Source: CAWDVK01 sp963805715
Lineage (GTDB): Bacteria > Actinomycetota > Actinomycetes > Streptosporangiales > Streptosporangiaceae
NCBI GenBank assembly: GCA_963805715.1
Contig: CAWDVK010000018.1
Span: 186,001-250,000, forward strand
Reading direction: 5' to 3'
Length of the DNA: 64,000 nt
The notes under the pieces were generated by a model that searched no databases, was not told where the DNA came from, and worked only from the letters and a program-made list of their open reading frames with translations. The translations under genes were made by a program, and so were the position numbers. Shown piece by piece: positions 15,543 to 28,397 of this stretch; the first letter of the stretch is position 1; each line of letters begins with the position of its first letter.

Positions 15543-17912
15543 ATGCTCAAGCGCAAAATCGTCCTTCCCCCGGAGCATCTCTACCCGGCGGACGAGTGGC
15601 GCATCACCGAGACGCGGTACTCAGATGAGTTCGTCGGCCTCACTGAGACCGTGTTCTCGCTGGGCAACGGCTTCGTCGGGATCCGCGGCAGCTTCGAGGA
15701 GGGACGCCCCGCGCTGGTCCCCGGGACGTTCGTCAACGGCTTCCACGAGACCTGGCCGATCGTGCACGCGGAGGGCGCGCCCGCGCTCGCCAGGACTGGC
15801 CAGACCATCGTCAACGTGCCGGACGTGACGATACTCAAGCTCTACGTGGACGACGAGCCCTTCTTCCTGCCGACCGCGCGCATCCAGGGTTACGAGCGGA
15901 CCCTCGACATGCGGGCCGGGACGCTGACCCGTGAGCTGGTCTGGGCCACGGACGCGGGCAAGCACGTCCGGATCCGCTCCTGCCGGCTGGTGTCGCTGGA
16001 GCACCGGCACGTGGTCGCGATGACCTACGAGGTCACCATGCTCGACGACGCCGCCCCCATCGTGATCTCCTCGATGGTCCTCAACCGCCAGGACGCCCAC
16101 CTGCTGGACGACCTGCCCGAGTACCGGCCCGGCGATCCCCGGCTGGCGACCGTGCTACCGCACCGGGTGCTCAATGAGCAGGCCGCCGAGCGCGCCGGCC
16201 TGCGCATCCTGCTCGGCTACCAGACGACCAGCAGCAAGATGACCCTCGGCGTCGGGGTCGACCACGTGATCGACACGGCCTGCTCATACCAGGCCACGGG
16301 ATCTCTCGAGGACGAGACGGCTGAGCTGCTCCTGACGGCGGAGGCGATGCCAGGGGTGCCGATCCGGATCACCAAGTTCGCGACCTTCCAGGCATCGCGC
16401 AGCATCCACGTGCCCGAGCTCGCCGATCGCTGCAGCCGGACGCTGGACCGCACGATCCGCGACGGGTTCGACCTTCTCAGGACGAGCCAGCGCGAGCACC
16501 TGGACCGGTTCTGGGACCGCGCTGACGTCCGGGTGCGGCCACGGCTCAATCCGGTGCGGCAGCAGCAGGCGATCCGGTGGAACCTGTTCCAGGTCGCCCA
16601 GGCAACCTGGCGGGCAGAGGGCGCCGGCATTCCGGCCAAGGGCCTGACCGGGCAGGCGTACGAGGGCCATTACTTCTGGGATACCGAGATCTACGTGCTG
16701 CCGTTCCTGTCCTACACCCAGCCGCGGATCGCCCGTAACCTGCTGCGGTTCCGGCACAGCATGCTGGGCCGCGCGCGGGAGCGGGCCGCCGAGATGAGCC
16801 AGCGGGGCGCGCTGTTCCCCTGGCGGACGATCAACGGCGAGGAGGCCTCGTCCAACTTCCAGCAGGGCACCGCCCAGTACCACATCAACGCCGACATCGC
16901 CTACGCGATCAGGCGCTACGCCAACGTCCAGGGCGACCCGCAGCTGCTGGGCGAGATCGGCGCGGAGATGCTCGTCGAGACGGCCCGGCTGTGGGAGGAC
17001 CTGGGCTTCTACGGCGCGGACGAGAAGTTCCACCTGCACGGCGTGACCGGGCCCGATGAGTACACCACCGTGGTCAATGACAACACCTACACCAACCTGA
17101 TGGCCCGGCTGAACCTCAACTTCGCGGCCTCCACCGTCCGCCAGCTCCGCCAGGAGCAGCCCGGCGACTACACCGCGCTCGCCCATCAGGTCGGGCTGCG
17201 GCCGGGCGAGATCGAGTCCTGGGAGCGCGCGGCGGCCGCCATGCACGTGCCGTTCGATGCCCAGCGCCGCATCCATCCCCAGGACGACACGTTCCTCAAC
17301 CGGGAGAAGTGGGACCTCGACGCCACGCCGCGGGAGAAGTTCCCGCTGCTGCTGCACTACCACCCGCTGGTGATCTACCGCCACCAGGTGCTCAAGCAGG
17401 CCGACATCGTGCTCGCGATGTTCCTGCTCGGCAACGAGTTCTCCGAGGAGCAGAAGCGCCGCAACTTCGACTACTACGACCCGATCACCACCGGCGACTC
17501 GTCCCTGTCCGCCTGCGTGCAGGGCATCGTCGCCGCCGAGATCGGCAGGGAGCGTCAGGCCCTGGAATATTTCCAGTACGCCTTGCTCATGGACCTCGGC
17601 AATGTCGCAGGAAACGCCTCGGACGGAGTCCACATCGCCTCGGCCGCCGGCGTGTGGACCTCGCTGGTGTTCGGGTTCGGCGGCGTGCGCGACTTCGACG
17701 GCCAGCTGTCCTTCAAGCCCAGCCTGCCGCATGCCTGGAACGAGCTCGCCTTCTCGCTGCGCTTCCGCGACCGGCAGCTGCGGGTGCAGCTCACCCACCA
17801 CGAGGAGCGCTACCTGATCGAGGAGGGAGAGCCGCTGACCATCACCGTCCGCGGCGACCCCTACCTGCTCAGCCCCGGCGCACCAGTCATGATCAAGCGC
17901 CAGCAGCCGTGA
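15543..17912 (+). CDS. Glycoside hydrolase family 65 protein (disaccharide phosphorylase type)
   Basis: This 789-residue GH65 enzyme would phosphorolyse an alpha-linked disaccharide (trehalose, maltose, kojibiose or nigerose) to beta-glucose 1-phosphate plus glucose. Substrate cannot be assigned from sequence. The general-acid Glu lies in GVTGPDEYTTVVNDN. Other family blocks are GQAYEGHYFWDTEIYVLPF, GALFPWRTINGEE and the phosphate-loop-like TGDSSLS near residue 655. The mycobacterial DosR regulon also contains a GH65 module (in Rv2006), so context favours trehalose or glycogen-derived sugar feeding phosphoketolase and GAPDH. Confidence 0.88.
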   Translation: MLKRKIVLPPEHLYPADEWRITETRYSDEFVGLTETVFSLGNGFVGIRGSFEEGRPALVPGTFVNGFHETWPIVHAEGAPALARTGQTIVNVPDVTILKLYVDDEPFFLPTARIQGYERTLDMRAGTLTRELVWATDAGKHVRIRSCRLVSLEHRHVVAMTYEVTMLDDAAPIVISSMVLNRQDAHLLDDLPEYRPGDPRLATVLPHRVLNEQAAERAGLRILLGYQTTSSKMTLGVGVDHVIDTACSYQATGSLEDETAELLLTAEAMPGVPIRITKFATFQASRSIHVPELADRCSRTLDRTIRDGFDLLRTSQREHLDRFWDRADVRVRPRLNPVRQQQAIRWNLFQVAQATWRAEGAGIPAKGLTGQAYEGHYFWDTEIYVLPFLSYTQPRIARNLLRFRHSMLGRARERAAEMSQRGALFPWRTINGEEASSNFQQGTAQYHINADIAYAIRRYANVQGDPQLLGEIGAEMLVETARLWEDLGFYGADEKFHLHGVTGPDEYTTVVNDNTYTNLMARLNLNFAASTVRQLRQEQPGDYTALAHQVGLRPGEIESWERAAAAMHVPFDAQRRIHPQDDTFLNREKWDLDATPREKFPLLLHYHPLVIYRHQVLKQADIVLAMFLLGNEFSEEQKRRNFDYYDPITTGDSSLSACVQGIVAAEIGRERQALEYFQYALLMDLGNVAGNASDGVHIASAAGVWTSLVFGFGGVRDFDGQLSFKPSLPHAWNELAFSLRFRDRQLRVQLTHHEERYLIEEGEPLTITVRGDPYLLSPGAPVMIKRQQP

Positions 17913-18207
17913 CACAGTCGGTCAGGAGCCGGTCAGGCTGCGGTCCGCACGCCTCAGCGTGCCCCGTCGGGGGGCATTCCCTTCCGGCCGGCGAGCACGT
18001 AGCCTCCTGTCTGAGGGAACCGTGCCTTTCCGCGGGCACCATGCCGGAACTCGTGTCGCTCCAGACCCTGGCGATATCCATGACCAGCAGTTCTCCGGCG
18101 GTTAGCCAGATCGAGGAGCCATCGTATGGACCGACCAGCCAGTCCGGGTCTCCCGGCCGATCCCCGGCCGACAGCGCCCGCAGCGCCCGCCCCGTTCCGA
18201 CGGCACG
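17913..18207. other. Intergenic region before the GltD-NifJ operon
   Basis: I see no gene in these 295 bp. A small hairpin (GCCCCGTCGGGG, 17961-17972) could end the GH65 transcript. GGGAACCGTGCCTT at 18015-18028 is a weak DosR-box-like sequence. No convincing box like those elsewhere is present. Confidence 0.4.
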
Positions 18208-19850
18208 GTGGTGACTGACATGGCGGCCGAACGACCTGACGTCACGCCGCTGGCGGACCTGCTGCACGGGCGCGCCCTGGCGGGCCCGGTGCGAGACCGG
18301 CGGCCGCTGTACGTGGACCTGCTGCCGCCGTGCAATGCGGGCTGCCCGGCTGGCGAGAACATCCAGGCGTGGCTGGCGGATGCCGAGAAAGGCGACCATG
18401 AGCAGGCCTGGCGGCAGCTGACCGCCGATAATCCGATGCCGGCCATCCACGGGCGGGTCTGCTACCACCCGTGCGAGAGCGTGTGTAACCGGGCCGATCT
18501 CGACAGCGCCGTCTCGATTCACTCGGTCGAGCGCTTCCTCGGCGACCTGGCGCTGGAGCGGGGATGGAGGTTCGATTCGCCCCCGGTCCGCAGCGGCAAG
18601 CGGGTCCTCGTCATCGGCGCCGGGCCGAGCGGGCTCTCGGCCGCCTACCACCTGGCCAGGCTCGGCCACAACGTCGAGATCAGGGACTCCGGCGACCGGC
18701 CCGGCGGGATGATGCGCTACGGCATCCCGTCCTACCGGATGCCGCGCGACGTACTCGACGCCGAGATCGACCGGATCGCCGCCATGGGGGTGCGGATCAC
18801 CCTCGGCCACCGGGTCGAGGACCTGGACGCGGAGCGGCGCGAGGGCCGCTTCGACGCGGTCTTCGTGGCCGTGGGTGCGCACCTGTCCAAGCGGGTCGAC
18901 ATCCCGGCCAAGGACGCGGGCCGGATCGTGGACGCGGTGTCGTTCCTGCGCAGCGTCGCCTCGGGCGAGCGGCCGGTGATCGGACGCCGCGTCGCCGTCT
19001 ACGGCGGCGGCAATACGGCGATGGACGCCGCCAGGGTGGCCCGCCGCCTCGGCGCGAACGACGCGCTCATCGTCTACCGGCGGACCCGCGCTCAGATGCC
19101 CGCCCATGAGGATGAGGCCGATGAGGCCGAGCGGGAAGGCGTGCGGATCAACTGGCTGCGCACGATCACCGCCTTCGACGGCCCGGAGCTGACGATCGAG
19201 GCCATGGAGCTGGATGAGAACGGCTTTCCGCAGCCGACCGGGCGGTTCGAGACGCTGGCCGCGGACACCGTCATCCTCGCCCTCGGCCAGGAGACCGATA
19301 CCGCGTTCCTGCGGCCCGTGCCGGGGGTCGTGTTCAGCCGGGACGGCACGGTGCAGGTATCTCCGTCGATGATGACCGGCTGCCCCGGGGTGTTCGCGGG
19401 CGGTGACATGGTGCCAGCCGAGCGCACCGTCACCGTCGGGGTGGGACACGGCAAGAAAGCGGCGAGGAACATCGACGCCTGGCTCCGGGATGCCGCCCCG
19501 GCTGCCCCGCCCAAGCACGAGCAGGTCAGTTTCGGCCAGCTGAACCTCTGGTACTTCGGCGACGCCGCGCCCCGGCAGCAGCCCGAGGTCGCGCCGGAGC
19601 AGCGGACCGCCAGCTTCACCGAGGTCGTCGGAGGCTTGTCCGAGCGGGAGGCGACCTACGAGGCGCGCCGCTGCCTGTCGTGCGGCAACTGCTGCGAATG
19701 CGACGGCTGCCTGGGCGCGTGCCCGGAGGACGCGGTGATCAAGCTCGGGCCCGGCCACCGTTATCGCTTCGACTACGACAAGTGCACCGGCTGCGGCGAA
19801 TGCTACGAGCAGTGCCCGGTGCATTCCATCGAGATGATCCCGGAGGACTG

Positions 19851-19851
<1 letters not shown>
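18208..19851 (+). CDS. GltD-like FAD/NAD(P)H oxidoreductase with ferredoxin domain
   Basis: A 547-residue relative of the glutamate synthase small subunit and NfnB. The N-terminal Fe-S region is LPPCNAGCPAGENIQ followed by CYHPCESVCNR. FAD and NAD(P)H Rossmann motifs are VIGAGPSGLSAAYHLARLG and VYGGGNTAMDAARVARRLG. A C-terminal 2[4Fe-4S] ferredoxin domain (about residues 485-540) shows CLSCGNCCECDGCLGACP and CTGCGECYEQCP. No glutamate synthase large subunit is nearby, and the stop overlaps the nifJ start (TGATG). I infer it passes electrons between NifJ, ferredoxin and NAD(P)H. GTG starts at 18208 and 18211 and an ATG at 18220 are all possible. Confidence 0.85.
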
Positions 19852-23428
<3,577 letters not shown>

Positions 23429-23429
<1 letters not shown>

Positions 23430-24463
23430 TGGACCTGTCAACCCGGTACCTGGGCCTGACGCTGCGCAACCCGCTGGTCGCCTCCGCGTCGCCGCTGTCG
23501 AACTCCGTCGACGGGGTAAAGCGGCTGGCTGACGCGGGCGTCGGCGCAGTGGTGCTCTACTCCCTGTTCGAGGAGCAGCTGCGCCGGGAGGCGGCGGAGA
23601 ACGCGCGGCTGGCCGAGGCGGGCACCGAGGTCTTTGCCGAGGCGCTGTCCTACTTCCCGGCCGAGGCCGAGGAGGAGGCGGAGGAGGAAGGCGCCGCGGA
23701 CGAGCCGAGCCCGCGCCGTTACCTGAGCCTGCTCGAGCGCGCCGCGGCTGCCGTCGAGATTCCCGTCATCGGCAGCATCAACGGCGTGACGCCGGGTGGA
23801 TGGACCAGCTACGCGAAGGCCATGCAGGACGCCGGGGCCGCGGCCATCGAGCTAAACATCTACTACATACCGGGCGATCCGCGCATCTCTGGCCGTGATG
23901 TCGAGCAGCTGCACATCGACATTCTGCAGCTGGTCAGGGCCGCCGTGACCGTGCCGGTGGCCGTCAAGCTGAGCCCGCATTTCAGCTCGACCGGCGAGAT
24001 GGCCATGCGGCTGGACGAGGCGGGCGCGGACGGCCTCGTGCTGTTCAACCGGTTCCTGCAGCCCGACATCGACCCGGAGACCCTGGCGGTCGTACCCGTG
24101 GTGGATCTTTCCAGCCCCAGGGAGGCCAGGCTGCCGAGAACCTGGATCTCGATCCTGCGCCACCGGGTGCGCGCCTCGCTCGCGGGAACCAGCGGGGTCG
24201 ATGAACCCGCTGACGTGATCAAGTACCTGCTCGCGGGGGCCGACGTGGCGATGACCGCCTCTGCGCTGATCCGGCACGGCCCCGAGCACGCGGCCGTGCT
24301 GCTGGACGGCCTGTCCGAGTGGATGGTCCGGAAGGGCTACCACTCGGTCGCCGGCCTGCGCGGAATGCTCGCGATGCCCGAGGGCGCCGATGAGACTGGC
24401 TTCGAGCGGGCCGGGTACGTCAGCGCCATGCGGGCCGCCAACGCGGGCCAGGGCCCGTGGTGA
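23429..24463 (+). CDS. Dihydroorotate dehydrogenase-like flavoprotein of the nifJ operon
   Basis: This 344-residue FMN-barrel protein is related to class 1 dihydroorotate dehydrogenase: MDLSTRYLGLTLRNPLVASA at the N-terminus, PVAVKLSPHFS, and a C-terminal GADVAMTASALIRHGP. Homologues are often found beside nifJ and are probably not true pyrimidine enzymes. An acidic Glu/Asp-rich insert occurs near residues 75-90. It overlaps nifJ by one base (TAATG), so it is co-translated. A role as a flavin electron acceptor for the oxidoreductase is inferred from linkage only. Confidence 0.8.
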
Positions 24464-24470
24464 CCGGGCG

Positions 24471-24758
24471 CTAGCCTTCGCGGAACTGGATACCGAACCC
24501 GCCTCGCGGGTAATGCCAGGTCAGGGCACCGGGGGCGGCGACGGCGAGGCAGGTGCCGCATTCCAGGCAGGCGGCATACTCAACCGAGATAGTCCCGTCG
24601 GGCTCCTCGGTATAGACGTGCGCCGGGCAGCAGGCCACCAGCGCCTTACCGGTCCCGGTGGCCCTGGCGATCTCCTGGTTGACCTCGATATGGCATTCCT
24701 CTTCATCGAGATTGAACCGGTTCTTGGCCAGGCGCTCGGGGACAGATAGCGGCTTCAT
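24471..24758 (-). CDS. fixX: FixX ferredoxin-like protein
   Basis: A 95-residue ferredoxin partner of FixC. Cluster ligands are a Cys in ALVACCPAHVY plus CLECGTC, with the conserved C-terminus WHYPRGGFGIQFREG. The family has one [4Fe-4S] built this way, so the absence of a fourth Cys after CLECGTC is normal. The start overlaps the fixC stop (24755-24758). It is the last gene of fixABCX, converging on the nifJ operon with seven bases between. Confidence 0.92.
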   Translation of the reverse strand: MKPLSVPERLAKNRFNLDEEECHIEVNQEIARATGTGKALVACCPAHVYTEEPDGTISVEYAACLECGTCLAVAAPGALTWHYPRGGFGIQFREG

Positions 24759-26068
24759 AGCGCTCGCGCTCCTGCGATGCCGTCGTGAACGAGCTGCCGC
24801 ATCTTCAGCGGGGAGCGGCTCAGCGCCTTGCGGGCGACGCTGAGCAGATGCCGGCGCGGCTGGGTATCGAGGCTGAACGTGCCGTACAGGACGTCGGCGA
24901 AGAGCTCGCCGTAGCTCTTGTACATGCGCTCGAGCTCCAGGAAGGCCGGCGCCCTGGCGTAAGTCTTCATGTCCTGGCCGGCGTAGGAGGCGAAAAACTT
25001 CTCGCGGTAACCGGCCAGGCCGGCCCTGGAGGTGTCGCCCCGCTCCAGCGCGGATCCGATGCCCTCGGCCGCGGCGACCGCCGAGGCGACCGCCAGGTCC
25101 ATGCCGCGCACCGTCAGGCCGGTGTTGAGGGTGAGACCAGCCGCGTCACCGACGACGATCATGCCGTCCATGGCGATCTCCCCCACCATGCTCATGCCGC
25201 CCTCGGCCACCAGGTGGCAGCCGTACTCCACCAGCTCGCCGCCCTCCAGGTACGGCGCGATGAACTGATGCTCAAGGAAATGGTCGAAGATATCGGTGAC
25301 GACCTTCTGCCTGGCGATGAGATCATCAAGGCGCACCACGATCCCGACGGAAATGGAGTCGGTATTGGTGTAGATGAAGCCGCCGCCTCCCACCCCCTCG
25401 GTGCAGTCGCCGACCACGGCAATGGCGGCGCCCTCGTCACCGGTCAGGTTGAACCGGGCCTCGATAGTCTCCCTGGGCAGCGCGACAACCGATTTCACGC
25501 CGACGGCCAGGTGATTCAGCGGCTCCTCCTTGCGCAGCCCGACCTCCTTGGCCAGGAAGGAGTTCACCCCATCCGCGGCGACGACCACGCGGGCCCGCAG
25601 CTCGTCCTCGCCAGCCTGCACGCCGATGACTCGCAGGCCGGCCGCGCCGTCCTCGGTGAGCAGGCGGTCCACCCGGACCCCGGGCATGATGATGGCGCCG
25701 GCTTCCTCGCACTTCTCGGCCAGCCACGGGTCGAGCTTCGCGCGCAGCACCGTCACGGCGTTAACCGGATCAGCCAGCCGCGAGTCCTTGTAGTCGATCC
25801 CGATGGAACTGCCGGCGTTGAGGAAGGTGATGTAGTTACGGGTGATCCGGCGCTCGACCGGAGCCTCCTGCAGGAAATCGGGGAAGACCTGCTGGATACC
25901 GCGCGAGTACAGCACCCCGCCGGAGAGGTTCTTGGAGCCGGGAGACTCGCCCCGCTCGATCAGCAGGACCGAGCGTCCCTGCCGGGCCAGCTGGCAGGCA
26001 GTGACGCTGCCGGCGATCCCGGCGCCGACGACAATGACGTCGAAGTCCGGCTCAGCCGCTTCTGGCAT
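24755..26068 (-). CDS. fixC: FixC electron-transfer flavoprotein:quinone oxidoreductase-like
   Basis: A 437-residue FAD oxidoreductase of the FixC/ETF-QO family, which passes electrons from the FixAB flavoprotein to quinone at the membrane. The N-terminal FAD motif is VVGAGIAGSVTACQLARQG, followed by GSKNLSGG. A second FAD contact is GDAAGLTLNTG near residue 310. Together with FixX it forms the ETF-QO-like half of a bifurcating FixABCX complex. It lies 9 bp after fixB. Confidence 0.92.
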   Translation of the reverse strand: MPEAAEPDFDVIVVGAGIAGSVTACQLARQGRSVLLIERGESPGSKNLSGGVLYSRGIQQVFPDFLQEAPVERRITRNYITFLNAGSSIGIDYKDSRLADPVNAVTVLRAKLDPWLAEKCEEAGAIIMPGVRVDRLLTEDGAAGLRVIGVQAGEDELRARVVVAADGVNSFLAKEVGLRKEEPLNHLAVGVKSVVALPRETIEARFNLTGDEGAAIAVVGDCTEGVGGGGFIYTNTDSISVGIVVRLDDLIARQKVVTDIFDHFLEHQFIAPYLEGGELVEYGCHLVAEGGMSMVGEIAMDGMIVVGDAAGLTLNTGLTVRGMDLAVASAVAAAEGIGSALERGDTSRAGLAGYREKFFASYAGQDMKTYARAPAFLELERMYKSYGELFADVLYGTFSLDTQPRRHLLSVARKALSRSPLKMRQLVHDGIAGARAL

Positions 26069-26077
26069 CTCGCACCA

Positions 26078-26998
26078 TCATTTCAGGGCGTCGGTGATGG
26101 CCGGCACGATCGCGTACAGGTCGCCGACGAGGCAGTAGTCGGCCGCCGGGAACACCGGGGCGTTCGCGTCAGTATTGATCGCCACGATTGTCTCGGCCCC
26201 GTGCACGCCCACCATGTGCTGCAGCTGGCCGGAGATCCCGATGGCGAAATAGAGCTGCGGCGAGATATGCGCCCCGGAGCTGCCGATGTAGCGCTCCTTG
26301 CCGAGCCAGTCCAGGCCCTCGGCCACCGGCCGGGAGCACGCGATCTCGGCCCCGGCCGCCTTGGCGAGGGCCTCGACGATGGCGAGATCCTCCTGGGCCT
26401 TCAGGCCGCGGCCGATGCCCACCACGCGGGCAGCCGCGCCGAGGTCGACCTGCTCGACCGCTGACGCCCTGGTCTCGATCACCCGGACGCCCAGCGGGGT
26501 GGCGGCGTGCTCCTCGACTGGCGCGGCGCCGCCGCCGGCGGGCGGCACGGGTCCGCCTTCCAGCACTAGCGCCACCGGGCCGGAGACGGTGACGGTCTGC
26601 TCGGCGATGGCGCCGAAGAGGGAGTTGGTCACGATCGCATCGCCGTTGTCGGCCGAGACGGCGCTGGCACCGGTCAGGACCGCCGCCTGCAGCCGGGCGG
26701 CGACGGCCCCGAGCAGCACTCGCTCGCTCGGGCGGCGGCCGCTCAGTACGACGCCGGGCGGTCCGGAGGGGTCGGCCGCGACGACATCCGCGACCGCCGC
26801 GGCAAAGGCCTCCACCGGTGCCTCACCGGGGTCGCCGCACCAGACGACCCTGTCCACGCCGCCGGCCGCTACCGTCTCGGCCACCGCGCGGGGCCCGGCG
26901 ACAACCGCCGCGACCTGGCCGCCCAGGGATCGGGCGACCGTGATCAGGTTGCCGATCGCCGGCTGGTCCCCGACCACGATCCAGGCGTTCACGCTCAC
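26078..26998 (-). CDS. fixB: FixB, electron-transfer flavoprotein alpha subunit
   Basis: This 306-residue ETF alpha subunit has a C-terminal FAD domain with VVGIGRGLKAQEDLAIVEAL, IGSSGAHISPQLYFAIGISG and a final INTDANAPVFPAADYCLVGD. These are standard ETF-alpha signatures. It pairs with FixA upstream (31 bp gap). In FixABCX complexes of diazotrophs the pair oxidises NADH and splits electrons to ferredoxin and quinone. Whether this one bifurcates cannot be read directly. Confidence 0.92.
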   Translation of the reverse strand: MSVNAWIVVGDQPAIGNLITVARSLGGQVAAVVAGPRAVAETVAAGGVDRVVWCGDPGEAPVEAFAAAVADVVAADPSGPPGVVLSGRRPSERVLLGAVAARLQAAVLTGASAVSADNGDAIVTNSLFGAIAEQTVTVSGPVALVLEGGPVPPAGGGAAPVEEHAATPLGVRVIETRASAVEQVDLGAAARVVGIGRGLKAQEDLAIVEALAKAAGAEIACSRPVAEGLDWLGKERYIGSSGAHISPQLYFAIGISGQLQHMVGVHGAETIVAINTDANAPVFPAADYCLVGDLYAIVPAITDALK

Positions 26999-27029
26999 TG
27001 TCGAGTCCTCTCTGCTGGCTCGTGGCCGG

Positions 27030-27806
27030 TCACAGCGCCCCGGCGCCGCGCAGCGCCGTGACGAGCTCGGCCGCGGCGGCAGCTGGGTTCGTGGTGTCCA
27101 GGAACTGGTTCTTGCGGGCCTTGCGGGCCGGCCGGGCGGTACCCGTCACCGTCACCGTCGCGTTCGCGGCCGGCAGGCCCAGGTCGGCGATCTGCAGGTT
27201 CTCCACCGGCTTCTTGCCCGCCGCGAGCAGGTCCTTCATGCCCGGCACGCGGGCCTGCGCGGCATCGGCGGACGCGGCCAGGACGGCCGGCCCGGAGACC
27301 TCGAGACTCTGCACGCCGCCCGGTACCGCCCGGTCGACGCGGAGCGAGCCCGGCTGGCCTGACACGGCGGTCACTTCAGCGAGGGCCGCCCAGCCCAGGT
27401 GGCCGGCCAGGGTCGTCGGCACCATCTTGCCGGCCACGTCGACGGATGAGTCGCCCGTGATGACCACGTCCACGTCGCCGATGTGCCGGACCGCCTCGGC
27501 CAGCACCGCGGCCAGCTCGGCCGTGCCGGCGTCGCGCAGCTCGTCGTCCTCCACCACGACCACCCGGTCCAGGCCGCGGGCGAGTACGGCCTTGCAGGCG
27601 ATGGTGGCGCCGACGCCCTTGGCCCCGGCAGTGACGCCGATCAGCTCAGCGGCGGTGGCCTCCGCAAGCCGGCGCGCCAGCTCGATGGCGACCGGGTCGT
27701 AGTCGCTGACGCCCGGCTTGGCCCGGCTCCAGTCCACGGTGCCGTCAGCCCCCACCGTCGCCTCCTGCGGGTCGCACGCCCACTTGTAGGCGACCACGAT
27801 CTTCAT
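27030..27806 (-). CDS. fixA: FixA, electron-transfer flavoprotein beta subunit
   Basis: This ETF beta subunit is 258 residues long. The N-terminus MKIVVAYKWACDPQ, the SDYDPVAIELA segment and a C-terminal ARKARKNQFLDTT fit the family. The frame opens with GTG at 27809, but the ATG at 27806 has AGGAGG six bases upstream. It is first in fixABCX and lies downstream of the PhaJ-like and acyl-CoA dehydrogenase genes on the same strand, separated by a 114-bp gap with a tandem repeat. No strong DosR-like box is seen directly upstream. Confidence 0.92.
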   Translation of the reverse strand: MKIVVAYKWACDPQEATVGADGTVDWSRAKPGVSDYDPVAIELARRLAEATAAELIGVTAGAKGVGATIACKAVLARGLDRVVVVEDDELRDAGTAELAAVLAEAVRHIGDVDVVITGDSSVDVAGKMVPTTLAGHLGWAALAEVTAVSGQPGSLRVDRAVPGGVQSLEVSGPAVLAASADAAQARVPGMKDLLAAGKKPVENLQIADLGLPAANATVTVTGTARPARKARKNQFLDTTNPAAAAAELVTALRGAGAL

Positions 27807-27885
27807 CACGATCCTCCTGACTGCGTCCGCTGGCCTAGGCGAAGGCCATGGCTTCCTGATGACATCCGGGCGGCGCTGTCCCGCT

Positions 27886-27915
27886 CGGGGCTCATCCGCA
27901 CGGGGCTCATCCGCA
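27886..27915. repeat. Perfect 15-bp tandem duplication between fixA and the hydratase gene
   Basis: CGGGGCTCATCCGCA occurs at 27886-27900 and again at 27901-27915. The repeat is intergenic and is a small example of the tandem duplications seen elsewhere in the window. Confidence 0.85.
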
Positions 27916-27920
27916 CGCGC

Positions 27921-28340
27921 CTACCTCTTGGCCTTCTTGACGACCGCACTGCCGTCGACGACAACCTCGCCGCGGTGATTAGAGACCGTGGTCCTGAGCG
28001 TGATGATTCGCTTGTCATCACGCTTGTCGGTCACGGTCACGACTGCCGTGACGGTATCGCCGATCTTGACCGGAGCCGTGAACTTGAGCTCCTGCCCCAG
28101 GTAAATGGAATTCGGGCCGGGAAGCTGGGTCCCCAGTACCGCCGAGATCAGCCCTGACACCAGCATGCCGTGGGCAATCCGCTCCTTGAACATCGACTCC
28201 TTGGCGTATTCGGCGTCGATATGAATCGGGTTGAAATCCCCGGTAATGCCGGCGAAGCCCAGGATATCCGACTCAGTAATCGTCTTGGCGAATGACGCAT
28301 CATCGCCGACCTGGATATCCTCGTACTCTAGCTCACGCAC
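27921..28340 (-). CDS. phaJ: MaoC-like (R)-specific enoyl-CoA hydratase (PhaJ type)
   Basis: A 139-residue hot-dog-fold hydratase with the catalytic Asp/His motif GDFNPIHIDAEYA and HGMLVSGLISAVLG. PhaJ enzymes convert trans-2-enoyl-CoA to (R)-3-hydroxyacyl-CoA, the PHA synthase substrate. It lies 57 bp after the acyl-CoA dehydrogenase gene, which would make the enoyl-CoA. The island also holds two PHA synthases, so a PHA-precursor role is more likely than another MaoC function. The start is GTG at 28340. Confidence 0.82.
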   Translation of the reverse strand: MRELEYEDIQVGDDASFAKTITESDILGFAGITGDFNPIHIDAEYAKESMFKERIAHGMLVSGLISAVLGTQLPGPNSIYLGQELKFTAPVKIGDTVTAVVTVTDKRDDKRIITLRTTVSNHRGEVVVDGSAVVKKAKR

Positions 28341-28397
28341 AGCTCACTCTCCTTTTACTTAGCGCGTGCAACATCGACCCTCCCGGCGAAAAAAGCC

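Noticed and set aside
18015..18028. GGGAACCGTGCCTT as a DosR-type box for the GltD-NifJ operon
   Set aside because: Only the left arm is good and no phased second copy is convincing, so it was mentioned but not annotated as a site.
27832..27847. GGCCT...AGGCC inverted repeat upstream of fixA as a DosR-type box
   Set aside because: The spacing is 16 rather than 14 bp and the arms do not match the GGGNC pattern.
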